Source of the DNA: Pseudonocardia kujensis
GTDB taxonomy: Bacteria > Actinomycetota > Actinomycetes > Mycobacteriales > Pseudonocardiaceae
Reading direction: 5' to 3'
Assembly: GCF_021283305.1 (NCBI RefSeq)
Contig: NZ_JAJSOK010000003.1
Span: 62,001 to 126,000 of the forward strand
DNA: 64,000 bases
The notes under the pieces: generated by a model
The model's input: the letters and a program-made list of their open reading frames with translations, nothing else
Told to the model about the DNA's origin: nothing
Databases searched by the model: none
In this document: piece by piece, positions 8,300 to 16,732 of the stretch
How positions within the stretch are numbered: the first letter of the stretch is position 1
Layout: each line of letters begins with the position of its first letter
Position numbers and translations under genes: made by a program

Positions 8300-9222
8300 C
8301 AGTTCCTTCCGGCGGTGACGCGCTCGCGGGCGGAGTGCACGGAGCCTGCAGCGGGGAGCTCGGGTCGGATCCAGGCCGCCACGGCCTCCGCCCGGTTGGC
8401 CGCGTGCAGCTTGCGCATGATCCGCTTGACATGGGACTTCGCGGTGCCCTCGGTGATCACGAGGCGGCGGGCGATCTGACCGTTCGTCTGACCCGCGGCC
8501 ATCAGCTCCAGCACCTCCTGCTCGCGCAGGGTCAGCGCGGCCGCGACGGCGGAGGGCGCGGCAGGCACCGCGGCGGGCCCGAACCGCCCCAGGTCCCCCG
8601 CGACCTGGGACACCCGCGCCATCAGGTCGCGGAGGGCGTCACCGGCGCGGGCGGAGGCGAAGTACGGGGCCAGTGCCTCGGAGAAGGTCCACAGCACCTC
8701 GCGGTCCAGGGCGGACGGCCTGCGGCCGGCATCGTCGAACCCGGCGTGGATCAGCCCGACGACGGCTCCCCGCCCCAGCACGGGGACGGCCACGTAGCTG
8801 CGGCACCACTCCACCGGCAGCAACCGGCGGGCACATCCCGGGCCCACGACGACGGGGGCGTGCTCGACGAGGACCCGGTGCTCCTCGAACGCCCCGTCGA
8901 GGACGGACGGCGTCGGGATCGGACCTCTCGACGCGGCATCGCGCACGAGTTCGGCCGTGGGCGCCCACTCCGGTCCGCGAAGCCGGGCGTACGCAGCGCG
9001 TTCGAACCCCAGGAGGCGAACGGCCGCAGGAACCGCGTGCTCGAGGTACTCGCTCGACCTCGGTTCCCGCAAGGTCACGAGCGCCTGCCGGACCCGACCG
9101 ACTCCCGCGGGCGATTCCTCCGCGAGAGCGTCGCCCGTGCAGATCCGCAGCCGCGCTGCGGCGCCGATGCTGACCGGCGGACCCGCAGGTGCCGCACTGC
9201 GCAGTGCGTCTACCACCACCAC
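8299..9222 (-). CDS. LuxR-family regulator with GAF-like sensor region
   Basis: A 307-residue regulator. Residues about 230-285 are a LuxR/GerE helix-turn-helix (LTLREQEVLELMAAGQTN, then GTAKSHVKRIMRKL). The N-terminal 210 residues look like a GAF domain (YVAVPVLGRGAVVGLIHAGF), suggesting small-molecule sensing. There is no receiver domain. The start is one of several consecutive GTG codons; 9222 is the outermost and the true start may be 3-9 nt downstream. It shares layout with the regulator at 34262-35404. A GGNCNGACC element with TACGAT -10 lies 27-46 nt upstream, so it is probably a regulon member. Confidence 0.88.
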   Translation of the reverse strand: MVVVDALRSAAPAGPPVSIGAAARLRICTGDALAEESPAGVGRVRQALVTLREPRSSEYLEHAVPAAVRLLGFERAAYARLRGPEWAPTAELVRDAASRGPIPTPSVLDGAFEEHRVLVEHAPVVVGPGCARRLLPVEWCRSYVAVPVLGRGAVVGLIHAGFDDAGRRPSALDREVLWTFSEALAPYFASARAGDALRDLMARVSQVAGDLGRFGPAAVPAAPSAVAAALTLREQEVLELMAAGQTNGQIARRLVITEGTAKSHVKRIMRKLHAANRAEAVAAWIRPELPAAGSVHSARERVTAGRN

Positions 9223-9248
9223 TTCGCCTCCGCGCCTCTGCGTGGTTC

Positions 9249-9268
9249 ATCGTAATAATGGTCTGGCC
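9249..9268 (-). promoter_or_regulatory. GGNCNGACC regulon site B with -10 element
   Basis: Minus-strand GGCCAGACC (9268-9260), 5 nt spacer, then TACGAT (9254-9249), 27 nt before the LuxR-type gene start. The 12-mer AATGGTCTGGCC is identical to that of site F on the opposite strand. The rest of the 100-nt gap holds nothing else I recognise. Confidence 0.6.
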
Positions 9269-9322
9269 GTAATGGCCATCGTGCTGATGTGCGGCGTCCG
9301 CTGTCAACCGGGCCGCCGGCTG

Positions 9323-10402
9323 TCAGGGGGTCGGGAGCAGCGCGAGCCGGCGGGCGAGCCGGTCGTTCCACGCGGCGGGCGACCCGAACAGTTCCGCGTC
9401 GAGCTTCGCGCGCTTGTAGAAGATCTGCAGGTCGTGCTCCCAGGTGTAGCCGATGGCCCCGTGCAGGGTGAGGGCCGAGTCGGCCGCGGCCGAGGCCGCC
9501 GCGCAGACCTGCGCCTTCGCCGCCGCCGCGTGCAGCGGCGCGTCCTCGTGCGCCGACCCCACCGAGGCGGCCGCGAGGTAGACGATGGAGCGCCCGGCCT
9601 CCACCTTGACCAACATCTCCGCCGCGGCGTGCTTGACGGCCTGGAACGACCCGATCGGCACCCCGAACTGCTTGCGCTGCTGCACGTAGTCGACAGTGGC
9701 GTCGAGCATCTGCTCCATGACGCCCAGCGAGTCCGCGGCCACCAGCACGGCGGCACGCAGCGCCGCGGAGTCGAGCACGTCCGCGACGTCGTGCACCGGG
9801 ATCGCAGTGCCGAGTGCACCGTCGAGCTCGACGTCCGCGACCGTGCGACTCCGGTCGGTGAGACCCCGACCGTGGACCACGACCCCCGGCTGCGCCACCT
9901 CGACGAGCTCCAGCACGGTGCCGTGGTCACCTGCGACGGGGACGACCAGACGCTGCGCCCGGTCGGCCGCCAGCACGGCGGGAATGCTGCCGACGAGCCG
10001 ACCCTCCCGCGCGACGACCCCTGTCGCGGCTCCCGGCACAGCACCGGCGGGAACGGTGAGGACGGTGGTGATGCCGTCCGCCAGGAGCGCCTTCGCCGCT
10101 TCCGGCATCCCCGCGAGGGCAGGCAGGGCAAGCATCGACCCGAGCCACGCCGCCGCGGGTGCGGCTCGGCGGCCCAGCTCCTCTGCGGCGAGGGCCAGCT
10201 CGACGAGGCCTCCGCCCTCGCCGCCCAGGTCCTCCGGAGTCCCCACACCGAACCAGCCCTCGGCGACGAAGCGCTCCTCGAACGCAGCGTGGTCCCCACT
10301 GTCCAACCAGCCACGCAGCGTCTCCGAGGCGCACGTCTCACCCAGCCAGTCCGCGAGGACGTCGCGGAAGTCGGCCTGTTCGTCGGAGAGTTCCCAGCGC
10401 AT
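9323..10402 (-). CDS. Acyl-CoA dehydrogenase-like protein, short subunit type
   Basis: A 359-residue acyl-CoA dehydrogenase relative. The family core is clear (QRKQFGVPIGSFQAVKH near residue 240; LTLHGAIGYTWEHDLQIFYKRA near residue 320), but the C terminus lacks the YEGTxxIQ segment with the usual catalytic Glu. This matches the shorter subunit of actinobacterial heteromeric FadE pairs such as ChsE1/ChsE2. The likely partner is the 393-residue protein at 13259-14440, though the two genes are not adjacent. TTG-ATG begins the frame and the ATG at 10402 is preferred. It is transcribed divergently from the GntR gene through site C. Confidence 0.88.
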   Translation of the reverse strand: MRWELSDEQADFRDVLADWLGETCASETLRGWLDSGDHAAFEERFVAEGWFGVGTPEDLGGEGGGLVELALAAEELGRRAAPAAAWLGSMLALPALAGMPEAAKALLADGITTVLTVPAGAVPGAATGVVAREGRLVGSIPAVLAADRAQRLVVPVAGDHGTVLELVEVAQPGVVVHGRGLTDRSRTVADVELDGALGTAIPVHDVADVLDSAALRAAVLVAADSLGVMEQMLDATVDYVQQRKQFGVPIGSFQAVKHAAAEMLVKVEAGRSIVYLAAASVGSAHEDAPLHAAAAKAQVCAAASAAADSALTLHGAIGYTWEHDLQIFYKRAKLDAELFGSPAAWNDRLARRLALLPTP

Positions 10403-10457
10403 CAATTGCTCCTACTCGACTCGCTGACGCGGCGCGTGCACCGCATCCGCACTCGCG

Positions 10458-10477
10458 ATGCTAAATTGGGTCTGACC
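10458..10477 (-). promoter_or_regulatory. GGNCNGACC regulon site C in the acyl-CoA dehydrogenase/GntR gap
   Basis: GGTCTGACC at 10469-10477 is a perfect GGTC-N-GACC dyad. Read on the minus strand it is followed after 5 nt by TAGCAT (10463-10458) for the acyl-CoA dehydrogenase gene. It lies 24 nt before the ATG of the GntR/FadR gene, so that regulator could control itself and the divergent gene from here. Confidence 0.65.
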
Positions 10478-10501
10478 TTTAGACCACGAAAGCAGGACCT
10501 C

Positions 10502-11260
10502 ATGACCACGGGCGAAGCCAGATCGGCGATCCGACTCTCCCCGATGGAGGTCCCCAAGGCTTCCGACGTCCTCGCCAACGAGCTGCGCGAACGCATCCTC
10601 TCCGGCGAGTACCCGGAGGGGACCCCACTGCCCCCCGAGCGCGAGCTCGTCGTGCAGACCCGGATGAGCCGCACGACCGTCCGCGAGGCCCTCCGGATCC
10701 TGGAGGTCCAGGGCCTGATCAGGATCAAGGCGGGGCGCGCGGGCGGCGCGTTCGTCCAGCGGCCCGGCGAGGAGTCCGTGGCCAGCTCGCTCGACCTGCT
10801 GATCCGCGGACGGCAACTGCGGCTGGCCTCGGTGCACGAGACCCGCGAGGCCATCGAACCGTCGTGCGCCCGGCTGGCCGCCCTGCATCGCACAGCGGGT
10901 GACCTGGCCCGGCTCGAGGTCACGAACGAGGCGATCGCGGCCAGCGCGGACCTCGACGCCTTCCTGCGCGCCAACGTCGACTGGCACGTCGCCGTGGCCA
11001 CGGCCGGACACAACGAGATCCTGACCGGCATCATGATGGCCCTGTCGAGAGCCATCTACACCGCCACGAACAACGAGGGGTTCGTCAACGACGAGGTCCG
11101 CGACATCACCGTGCGCGCCCACCGTTCGGTCACCCGGGCGATCAAGGAGCGCGACGCCGACGCCGCCGTCCGTCGGATGACCCGCCACGTCCACTCCTAC
11201 GCCGCCGCCGCTCTCGAGGTGGACGAGCGCACGACGGTCGCGGTACCCGAGGAGGACTAG
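10502..11260 (+). CDS. GntR-family (FadR subfamily) transcriptional regulator
   Basis: A 252-residue GntR regulator of the FadR/FCD type. The winged helix-turn-helix spans residues about 20-90 (GTPLPPERELVVQTRMSR, then TTVREALRILEVQGLI). The helical FCD domain follows with likely metal/ligand positions at HVAVATAGHNEI and VRAHRSVTRAI. The ATG at 10502 follows an AGCAGG-like ribosome site; the frame stays open far upstream but only this start gives a family N terminus. FadR-type proteins often respond to acyl-CoA or small acids. It is the strongest candidate to bind the GGNCNGACC elements, which resemble the E. coli FadR operator TGGTCNGACCA. Confidence 0.92.
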   Translation: MTTGEARSAIRLSPMEVPKASDVLANELRERILSGEYPEGTPLPPERELVVQTRMSRTTVREALRILEVQGLIRIKAGRAGGAFVQRPGEESVASSLDLLIRGRQLRLASVHETREAIEPSCARLAALHRTAGDLARLEVTNEAIAASADLDAFLRANVDWHVAVATAGHNEILTGIMMALSRAIYTATNNEGFVNDEVRDITVRAHRSVTRAIKERDADAAVRRMTRHVHSYAAAALEVDERTTVAVPEED

Positions 11261-11294
11261 AGTCCCGGCGATGGCGGCGCCCGGGCCGAGCGCC

Positions 11295-13256
11295 TCAGCC
11301 ATCGTCGCCGACCGTGCTCTGCACTGCCTCTCGCACCACGTCGAGCGCCTGCGGGTTCTCCGCACCGGAGAGGTCCCCCGGATCCTGCCCGAGTGCCGCG
11401 GCTCGCACCGCCCGGCGCATGATCTTCGCCGACCGGGTCTTGGGCAGTTCGGGCACCCGACACACCAGGCTCGGCGCGAACGGCTTGCCGAGCTCCTCGC
11501 CGACTCGGCGTCGGAGGTCCTCGGCGATCTCCTCGGCCCGGTCGGGCGCGGCCTCCGGCACCTCGGCGCGCGGCACCCAGAAGGCCCAGACGGCCTCGCC
11601 CTTCTTCGCGTCCGGCACCCCGACGACGGCGGCCTCGGCCACCGCGGGATGAGCGATCAGGACGGCCTCGACCTCGGCGGGGGCGAGCCGCTTGCCTGCG
11701 ACGTTCATGACGTCGTCCGACCGGCCGCGCAGGTACCACCGCCCGTCCGCGTCGATCACCGCGTGGTCGCCGTGGCGCCACAGCCCGGGGAAGGTCGACC
11801 AGTAGGCCTCCAGATAGCGCTCCCGGTCCCGCCAGATGCCCCGTGTCATCGCGGGCCAGGGCTGGCGGCACACCAGCTCCCCGACCTCGCCGCGCACGGG
11901 CTCACCCGCCGCATCGACGACGTCGACGTCCATGCCCAGCGACGGTCCGCCCAGCGAGCAGCTCGCGATCGGCTCGATCGGGTACGGGGCGAGGAACGAC
12001 CCGCCGACCTCCGTGCCGCCGGAGAAGTTGATGACCGGGACGCGACCGGCAAACACGGTGCGCGCCAGCCAGTCGTACGATTCCGGGTCCCACGGCTCAC
12101 CCGTCGAACCGAGTGTGTGCACGGCGGACAGGTCGAACCCGGCGACCGCGTCCGCGTCGGTCCCGCGGATCGTCCGGATCAGCGTCGGGGACACTCCCAG
12201 CATCGTGACCCGGTGCCGCTCGGCGAGCCGCCAGAGCCGATGCAGGTCCGGCACGTCGGGCGAGCCCTCGTAGAGCACGAGGGCCGCGCCGTTGGCGTGC
12301 GTCCCGACGATCGACAGTGGGCCCATGATCCAGCCCATGTCGGTGATCCAGCAGAACACACCGCCGGGACCGACGTCGAAGGAGTAGGCGACCTCGCTCG
12401 CGGTCTTGACGAGGAAGCCTGCGTGGGTGTGGACCGCGCCCTTCGGCTTCCCGGTCGTCCCGGAGGTGTAGGCGAGCAGCAGGACGTCCGAGGCGGCCAT
12501 CGGCTCCGCCGGGCCGGGCTCCGGGTCGTGGGCGAGCAGGTCCGACCAGGCCGTCTCCCCCTCACCAGGCGCGCCGACCACGATCACGTGCCGCACGGAC
12601 GGGCTCTGCGCGACCGCCTCCCTGATCGGTGGCACCATCGCGACCGTCCTGCGGCGCCGCACCGTCGACTCGGCCACCACGACGGCCTTGACCTCCGCGT
12701 CGCCCAGCCGGGAGGCGATCGCACCCGGGGCGAAGCCCGAGAACAACGGCACCAGGACCGCGCCGATCCGCGCGGCGGCGTAGAACGCCACCACGGCCTC
12801 ACCGACCATCGGCAGGTACAGCGCGACGGCGTCGCCACGACCGATGCCCAAGCCCCGCAGGCCCGCGGCGACCCTCCGCACCCGGTCCTCGAGCTCGCCG
12901 AACGTGAGCGCGTCGGTGCTGCCGTCCTCGGCCTCGTGGACGACCGCGGTGCGGTCGCGGTGCTGCGGGTCCTCCGCCCAGCGGGTGAGGCAGGAGTCGG
13001 CGACGTTCAGCTCGCCGCCGACGAACCAGTCCGGGTCGCTCACCCCGGCCGAGAGGTCCAGGACCCGGCGGTACGGCCGGAGGAACCGCAGGCCGAGGTC
13101 CGTCACGACCGCGTCCCAGTACCACCCGACGTCGGCGACGGAGCGGGCGCGCAGGGCCGAGATCCCCTCGATGCCGTGGGCGCGGGCGAAGTGCGCCACG
13201 CGCGAGTCCTCGAGGTACTCCGCACCGGGGGTCCAGACGTACGGATCGGCGACCAT
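11295..13256 (-). CDS. Acetoacetyl-CoA/acetyl-CoA synthetase-like AMP-forming ligase
   Basis: A 653-residue ANL-superfamily ligase of acetyl-CoA-synthetase length. Adenylation motif A3 is LLAYTSGTTGKPKGAVHTHA, A8 is WYLRGRSDDVMNVAGKRLAP, and the A10 Lys lies in TRSAKIMRRAVRAAAL near the C terminus. The chemistry is acid + ATP + CoA to acyl-CoA + AMP + PPi. The ATG at 13256 is 2 nt after the stop of the acyl-CoA dehydrogenase gene, so the two form an operon under site D. It converges with the GntR gene, leaving only 34 nt between stops. The substrate is unknown; the N-terminal region resembles acetoacetyl-CoA synthetase more than short-chain ligases. Confidence 0.9.
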   Translation of the reverse strand: MVADPYVWTPGAEYLEDSRVAHFARAHGIEGISALRARSVADVGWYWDAVVTDLGLRFLRPYRRVLDLSAGVSDPDWFVGGELNVADSCLTRWAEDPQHRDRTAVVHEAEDGSTDALTFGELEDRVRRVAAGLRGLGIGRGDAVALYLPMVGEAVVAFYAAARIGAVLVPLFSGFAPGAIASRLGDAEVKAVVVAESTVRRRRTVAMVPPIREAVAQSPSVRHVIVVGAPGEGETAWSDLLAHDPEPGPAEPMAASDVLLLAYTSGTTGKPKGAVHTHAGFLVKTASEVAYSFDVGPGGVFCWITDMGWIMGPLSIVGTHANGAALVLYEGSPDVPDLHRLWRLAERHRVTMLGVSPTLIRTIRGTDADAVAGFDLSAVHTLGSTGEPWDPESYDWLARTVFAGRVPVINFSGGTEVGGSFLAPYPIEPIASCSLGGPSLGMDVDVVDAAGEPVRGEVGELVCRQPWPAMTRGIWRDRERYLEAYWSTFPGLWRHGDHAVIDADGRWYLRGRSDDVMNVAGKRLAPAEVEAVLIAHPAVAEAAVVGVPDAKKGEAVWAFWVPRAEVPEAAPDRAEEIAEDLRRRVGEELGKPFAPSLVCRVPELPKTRSAKIMRRAVRAAALGQDPGDLSGAENPQALDVVREAVQSTVGDDG

Positions 13257-13258
13257 GG

Positions 13259-14440
13259 TCAGCTCCTCGGCAGGCCGAGCATCCGCTCGGCCACGATGTT
13301 GCGCTGGATGAAGGTCGATCCACCGGCGATCGCCGTGCCGCGGGCCTGGTAGGCGAGCCGCTGCCAGCGGCTCTCGGCGGGCGACTGCTCCTCCGGCGCC
13401 AGCTGCCCACCGAGTGGGGACAGCGACTGGCGGAAGTCCGCGAGGTCCTCGACCAGCGGGCAGAAGTACAGCTTGCCGATCGAGGTGACCGGACCGGGCG
13501 GGCCGCCGTCCGCGGCGATGGTGAGGACGCGCTGCCCGATGGCCTGGTGCACCAGCGCGCGCCCGTACAGGTCCGCGACCTCCCGCCGGACCGTCGGGTC
13601 CGCACCGAGCGGGGCGCCGAACGCGTCCGTCATCCCGCGGATCTGCTCGACGATGTCGTCCACGGCCCGCTTGGTGTTCACGCGTCCGGTCGCGATCCCC
13701 ACCCGCTCGAAGCCGAGCGTGGCCATGGCGACCTTCCAGCCGCCGTCGACCTCGCCGAGCACCAACTCGTCCGGCACGAAGACCTCGTCGAGGAACACCT
13801 CGTTGAACTCGGCCTCGCCGAGCATGTGCGCGAGCGGGCGGACCGTGACACCCTCGCTCGCCAGCGGGAGCAGGAAGTAGGTGATGCCCTTGTGCCGCGG
13901 GAGGTCCGGACCGCCTGTGCGGGCGAGCAGGATGGCGTTCGTGGCGAGGTGCGCGCGGCTGGTCCAGATCTTCTGACCGGAGATCCGCCATCCTCCGTCG
14001 ACCTTGGTCGCCCTGGTCCGCAGCGACGCCAGGTCCGAGCCCGAGTCGGGCTCGGAGAAGAGCTGGCACCACAGCTCGTCCCCGGTCAGGATCGGGCGGA
14101 GGAAGCGCTCCTTCTGCTCGTCCGACCCGAAGGCGATGATCGTGGGACCGGCGAAGTCCTCGCCCACGGTGTTGAGCCGCTCGGGAGCTCCGGCGCGATC
14201 GGCCTCGTCCGTGAACACCGCGCGGATCTTCGCGTCCGCCCCCTGGCCGCCGTACTCGCGCGGCCAGGACATGCCGGCGTAGCCGCCCTCGAACAGCAGG
14301 CGCTGCCACTGCTGCCAGAACGGCAGCTTGTCGGCGAGTTCGACGGGCTCCGGCCAAGGCAGCTCGGGAAGGGTCTCGGCGAGCCAGGCCCGCACCCGCG
14401 TGCGGAACTCCGCCTCCTCCGGGGAGTCTGAGAGATCCAT
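13259..14440 (-). CDS. Acyl-CoA dehydrogenase, long subunit type
   Basis: A 393-residue acyl-CoA dehydrogenase. Markers are SWPREYGGQGADA, CQLFSEPDSGSDLASL (flavin loop), SGQKIWTSRAH, and the C-terminal AGGSTFIQRNIVAERMLG. The canonical catalytic Glu position is Gly here, as in many actinobacterial FadE-type heteromeric enzymes. It is the first gene of a two-gene operon with the CoA ligase. The ATG at 14440 is preceded by GGAGCT-type ribosome-binding bases and a TATAAT -10 next to site D. Confidence 0.9.
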   Translation of the reverse strand: MDLSDSPEEAEFRTRVRAWLAETLPELPWPEPVELADKLPFWQQWQRLLFEGGYAGMSWPREYGGQGADAKIRAVFTDEADRAGAPERLNTVGEDFAGPTIIAFGSDEQKERFLRPILTGDELWCQLFSEPDSGSDLASLRTRATKVDGGWRISGQKIWTSRAHLATNAILLARTGGPDLPRHKGITYFLLPLASEGVTVRPLAHMLGEAEFNEVFLDEVFVPDELVLGEVDGGWKVAMATLGFERVGIATGRVNTKRAVDDIVEQIRGMTDAFGAPLGADPTVRREVADLYGRALVHQAIGQRVLTIAADGGPPGPVTSIGKLYFCPLVEDLADFRQSLSPLGGQLAPEEQSPAESRWQRLAYQARGTAIAGGSTFIQRNIVAERMLGLPRS

Positions 14441-14469
14441 GGAAGCTCCTTCGTCGATCTCCCCTGATA

Positions 14470-14488
14470 ATATTATATCGGTCAGACC
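14470..14488 (-). promoter_or_regulatory. GGNCNGACC regulon site D overlapping a TATAAT promoter
   Basis: Minus-strand TGGTCTGACC (14489-14480) is followed by GATATAATATTATC. A perfect TATAAT (14477-14472) or the in-register TAATAT (14475-14470) would serve as -10, so bound regulator would cover the core promoter of the acyl-CoA dehydrogenase/ligase operon. This AT stretch stands out in otherwise GC-rich DNA. Confidence 0.65.
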
Positions 14489-14570
14489 AAAACCAGCAGG
14501 GGCGTGTCACAGGGCGGAGAGCAGGCGGGCCGCGACGGGGCGGTCGCGGGCCCGGGGCGCTCGAGGCGCG

Positions 14571-15194
14571 TCAGTGTCCGTCCGCGGCGTCGCGCACCCG
14601 GCCGAGCGTGAGGAGCAGGTCCTCGTGCAGCTCCATCCACACGTCGTGGTAGGAGTGGCTCATCGGCCGGGCGAACGCCGCCTGCTCGCCGGCGCGGACC
14701 CGTTCCAGGGCGGCGGTGAACCGGTCGACGTAGCGCCCGAAGCGGGCCGAGGCGTCGGCGGCCGGCGCGAGCGCCCGGACCGCGTCCTCGTGCACCGCAC
14801 CCAGCTCCTCGATGACCGTCGCGTCGTAGGCCGCGTCCGAGTGGTCGTTGGACTGCTGGGCACCGTCGGGACCCGGGCGCATCTGCCACCGGGTGCAGAC
14901 CTCCTTGAACCTCCCGTTCACCGGGATGAAGGCCTCGTAGGTGCGGGCGACCCCCGCCCGCTCGCCCTCGGTGACCGCCGCCGCGACGAGGTCGGGGTGC
15001 GCCGCCCGGCCCTCCTTGGTCAGCGTGTAGCCACCGACGCGCCCGGTGCGGAGCTTCACGAGCCCCTCTGCGGTCAGCTCCTCCAGGACCGGAACCAGGT
15101 CGGGGCATCCGGTGATCTCGGCGAGGTGCTCGGCGGACGCGAGGCCCTTCACCCTCAGGGTGTGCACCACGAGGAATCGCTCCGTGTCGGCCAT
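14571..15194 (-). CDS. Winged-helix protein with unknown C-terminal region
   Basis: A 207-residue protein. The first 70 residues read as a small winged helix (LASAEHLAEITGCPDLVPVL, LTAEGLVKLRTGRVGGYTLT). The remaining 130 residues are helical, with charged stretches and a conserved-looking SHSYHDVWMELHEDLLLTL segment I cannot place. It lies 144 nt downstream of the ferredoxin gene in the same orientation, with no obvious terminator, so it may be the last gene of the mobile-domain/P450 operon. It could be a regulator or an accessory subunit; neither can be decided from sequence. Confidence 0.6.
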   Translation of the reverse strand: MADTERFLVVHTLRVKGLASAEHLAEITGCPDLVPVLEELTAEGLVKLRTGRVGGYTLTKEGRAAHPDLVAAAVTEGERAGVARTYEAFIPVNGRFKEVCTRWQMRPGPDGAQQSNDHSDAAYDATVIEELGAVHEDAVRALAPAADASARFGRYVDRFTAALERVRAGEQAAFARPMSHSYHDVWMELHEDLLLTLGRVRDAADGH

Positions 15195-15338
15195 CGTCGG
15201 CCTCCTCTCGGGACAGGTCTTGATCGGTGCGGTCGGGACGGGGCGGACAGCTCGACCTCGCGGTCGCGGTCAGCGGGCCGGCGTCGCCGGGCGGGTGGTG
15301 CCCGCCGCGCGGCGGAGCGGGGGACGCCCCTCGGTGAC

Positions 15339-15527
15339 TCAGTACTCGGCGGTGAGCGCCCGCACCGGGCATGCGGACACGGCCCGCACCACGCTCGCCC
15401 GGGAGTCGTCCGGCGGGTTCTCGTCGAGCTCGAGCTCGCCGTCGTCGTTGATCGTGAAGTGGTCGGGGTCGTTGTACTCGCACTGACCGTGCGCGACACA
15501 CAGATCCCGGTCGACGCTCACCCTCAT
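15339..15527 (-). CDS. P450-type [3Fe-4S]/[4Fe-4S] ferredoxin with His in the variable cluster position
   Basis: A 62-residue ferredoxin. Cluster ligands are Cys10 and Cys16 in CVAHGQC and a third Cys in SACPVRAL, giving the pattern CXXHXXC...CP in which His replaces the residue that is Cys in regular [4Fe-4S] proteins. Such small ferredoxins pass electrons to P450s. Its ATG overlaps the stop of the P450 gene (ATGA), so it is almost certainly that P450's partner, and perhaps also serves the second P450 (31109-32320), which has no ferredoxin of its own nearby. No ferredoxin reductase gene is in the window. Confidence 0.9.
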   Translation of the reverse strand: MRVSVDRDLCVAHGQCEYNDPDHFTINDDGELELDENPPDDSRASVVRAVSACPVRALTAEY

Positions 15528-16732
15528 GCCTGCTCCACCCGGACCCGGAGGCGCTTGAAGGCGTGGAACTGGTTGGTGTGCAGGCGGTCCGGCTCCGCGA
15601 CGGGCACGATGCGCAGGTCGCGCTCGAGGACGTGCCGCAGGAAGGTGGACACCTCCGCGCGGGCCAGGTGCGAGCCCAGGCAGGTGTGGATGCCCCAGCC
15701 GAAACCGAGGTGCTGGTTCGGCGTCCGGTCGATCGTCAGGGTGTCGGGCTCGGCGAACACCTCGGGGTCCCGGTTCGCGGCCTGGAACCACAGGACGACC
15801 TTGTCGCCCGTCCGGATGGTGCGGCCGTGCCACTCGACGTCCTTGGTCGCCGTGCGGCGCATGGCCCGGATCGGGGTGATGAAGCGCAGCAGCTCCTCGA
15901 TCGCCGGTCGCAGCAGGGCCCGGTCGGCGCGCAGCCGCTCCCACTCGCCCGGGAACTCGGCGAAGGCCAGCACCGCACCGGTGAGCAGGTTGCGTGTGGT
16001 CTCGTTGCCCGCTCCCACCAGCACGAAGTAGTAGGCCGCGAGGTCCTCCCAGGACAACGGCTCGCCACCGATGCGAGCGGCGACCAGCTTCGAGACGATG
16101 TCGTTGCGCGGCTCGGCCCGACGGGCCTCGGTGAGGCCCCGGAAGTAGTCGAACAGCTCCTCGCGGGCGCGCTCCTTCTCGTCCGGGCTGCGCATGAACT
16201 CCGGGTCGTCGGAGATGACCCGGTCGGTCCAGTTGGCGAGCAGCGGGCAGTCCTGCGCCGGTACACCGAGGACCTGGCCGAGCACCTGGATCGGCAGCAC
16301 GGCCGAGGCCGAGCTCACGAGCTCGACCTCGCCCCGCCGCTCGATGTCGTCCAGGATCGTCGAGACGGACGTCTCGATGAGGTCCTGCCACTCCTTGACC
16401 TTGACAGCCCGCAGGTGCGGCGTGGCCACCTTGCGCAGCTCGGTGTGCCGAGGCGGGTCGGTGTTGTGCACCGTGGGCGTGTGGCCCTCGACCCGACGGC
16501 TGGGGATCTGCGTCCCCTGCCCGTTGACGAAGGTCGCAGGGTCCTCGATCGCCGTGATCAGGTCCGCGTACCTCGTCAACGACCAGTACCCGGGCCCGTC
16601 GTTCGGCTCGGTGTTCCAGTGCAGCGGGTCGTGCTCCCGGATCTCCCGGAACAGCTCGTGTTCGCGCCCCGCGAGGAAGGGGGCGAGATCGCTGAGGTCG
16701 ACCTGCGCGGCGCCGTGGGTCGCGATGCTCAT
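15524..16732 (-). CDS. Cytochrome P450
   Basis: A 402-residue soluble bacterial P450. The I-helix oxygen-binding motif is GAGNETTR near residue 240, ExxR is EELLR near 285, and the heme-ligating Cys is in FGWGIHTCLGSH near residue 351. It is closely related to the P450 at 31109-32320 (both share a HELFR..R.HDPLHWN N-terminal stretch), suggesting similar substrates or an old locus duplication. The ATG overlaps the stop of the 438-residue partner gene, and the P450 stop overlaps the ferredoxin start, so it is the middle of a tightly coupled operon under site E. Confidence 0.95.
   Translation of the reverse strand: MSIATHGAAQVDLSDLAPFLAGREHELFREIREHDPLHWNTEPNDGPGYWSLTRYADLITAIEDPATFVNGQGTQIPSRRVEGHTPTVHNTDPPRHTELRKVATPHLRAVKVKEWQDLIETSVSTILDDIERRGEVELVSSASAVLPIQVLGQVLGVPAQDCPLLANWTDRVISDDPEFMRSPDEKERAREELFDYFRGLTEARRAEPRNDIVSKLVAARIGGEPLSWEDLAAYYFVLVGAGNETTRNLLTGAVLAFAEFPGEWERLRADRALLRPAIEELLRFITPIRAMRRTATKDVEWHGRTIRTGDKVVLWFQAANRDPEVFAEPDTLTIDRTPNQHLGFGWGIHTCLGSHLARAEVSTFLRHVLERDLRIVPVAEPDRLHTNQFHAFKRLRVRVEQA

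Noticed and set aside
9323-10402. Calling the short acyl-CoA dehydrogenases pseudogenes because the YEGT Glu is absent
   Set aside because: All three loci have the same long plus short pairing, and known actinobacterial FadE heteromers have short subunits without that Glu.
11271-13352. A 693-codon plus-strand frame opposite the acyl-CoA ligase
   Set aside because: Antisense shadow; the minus strand has all ligase motifs in order.
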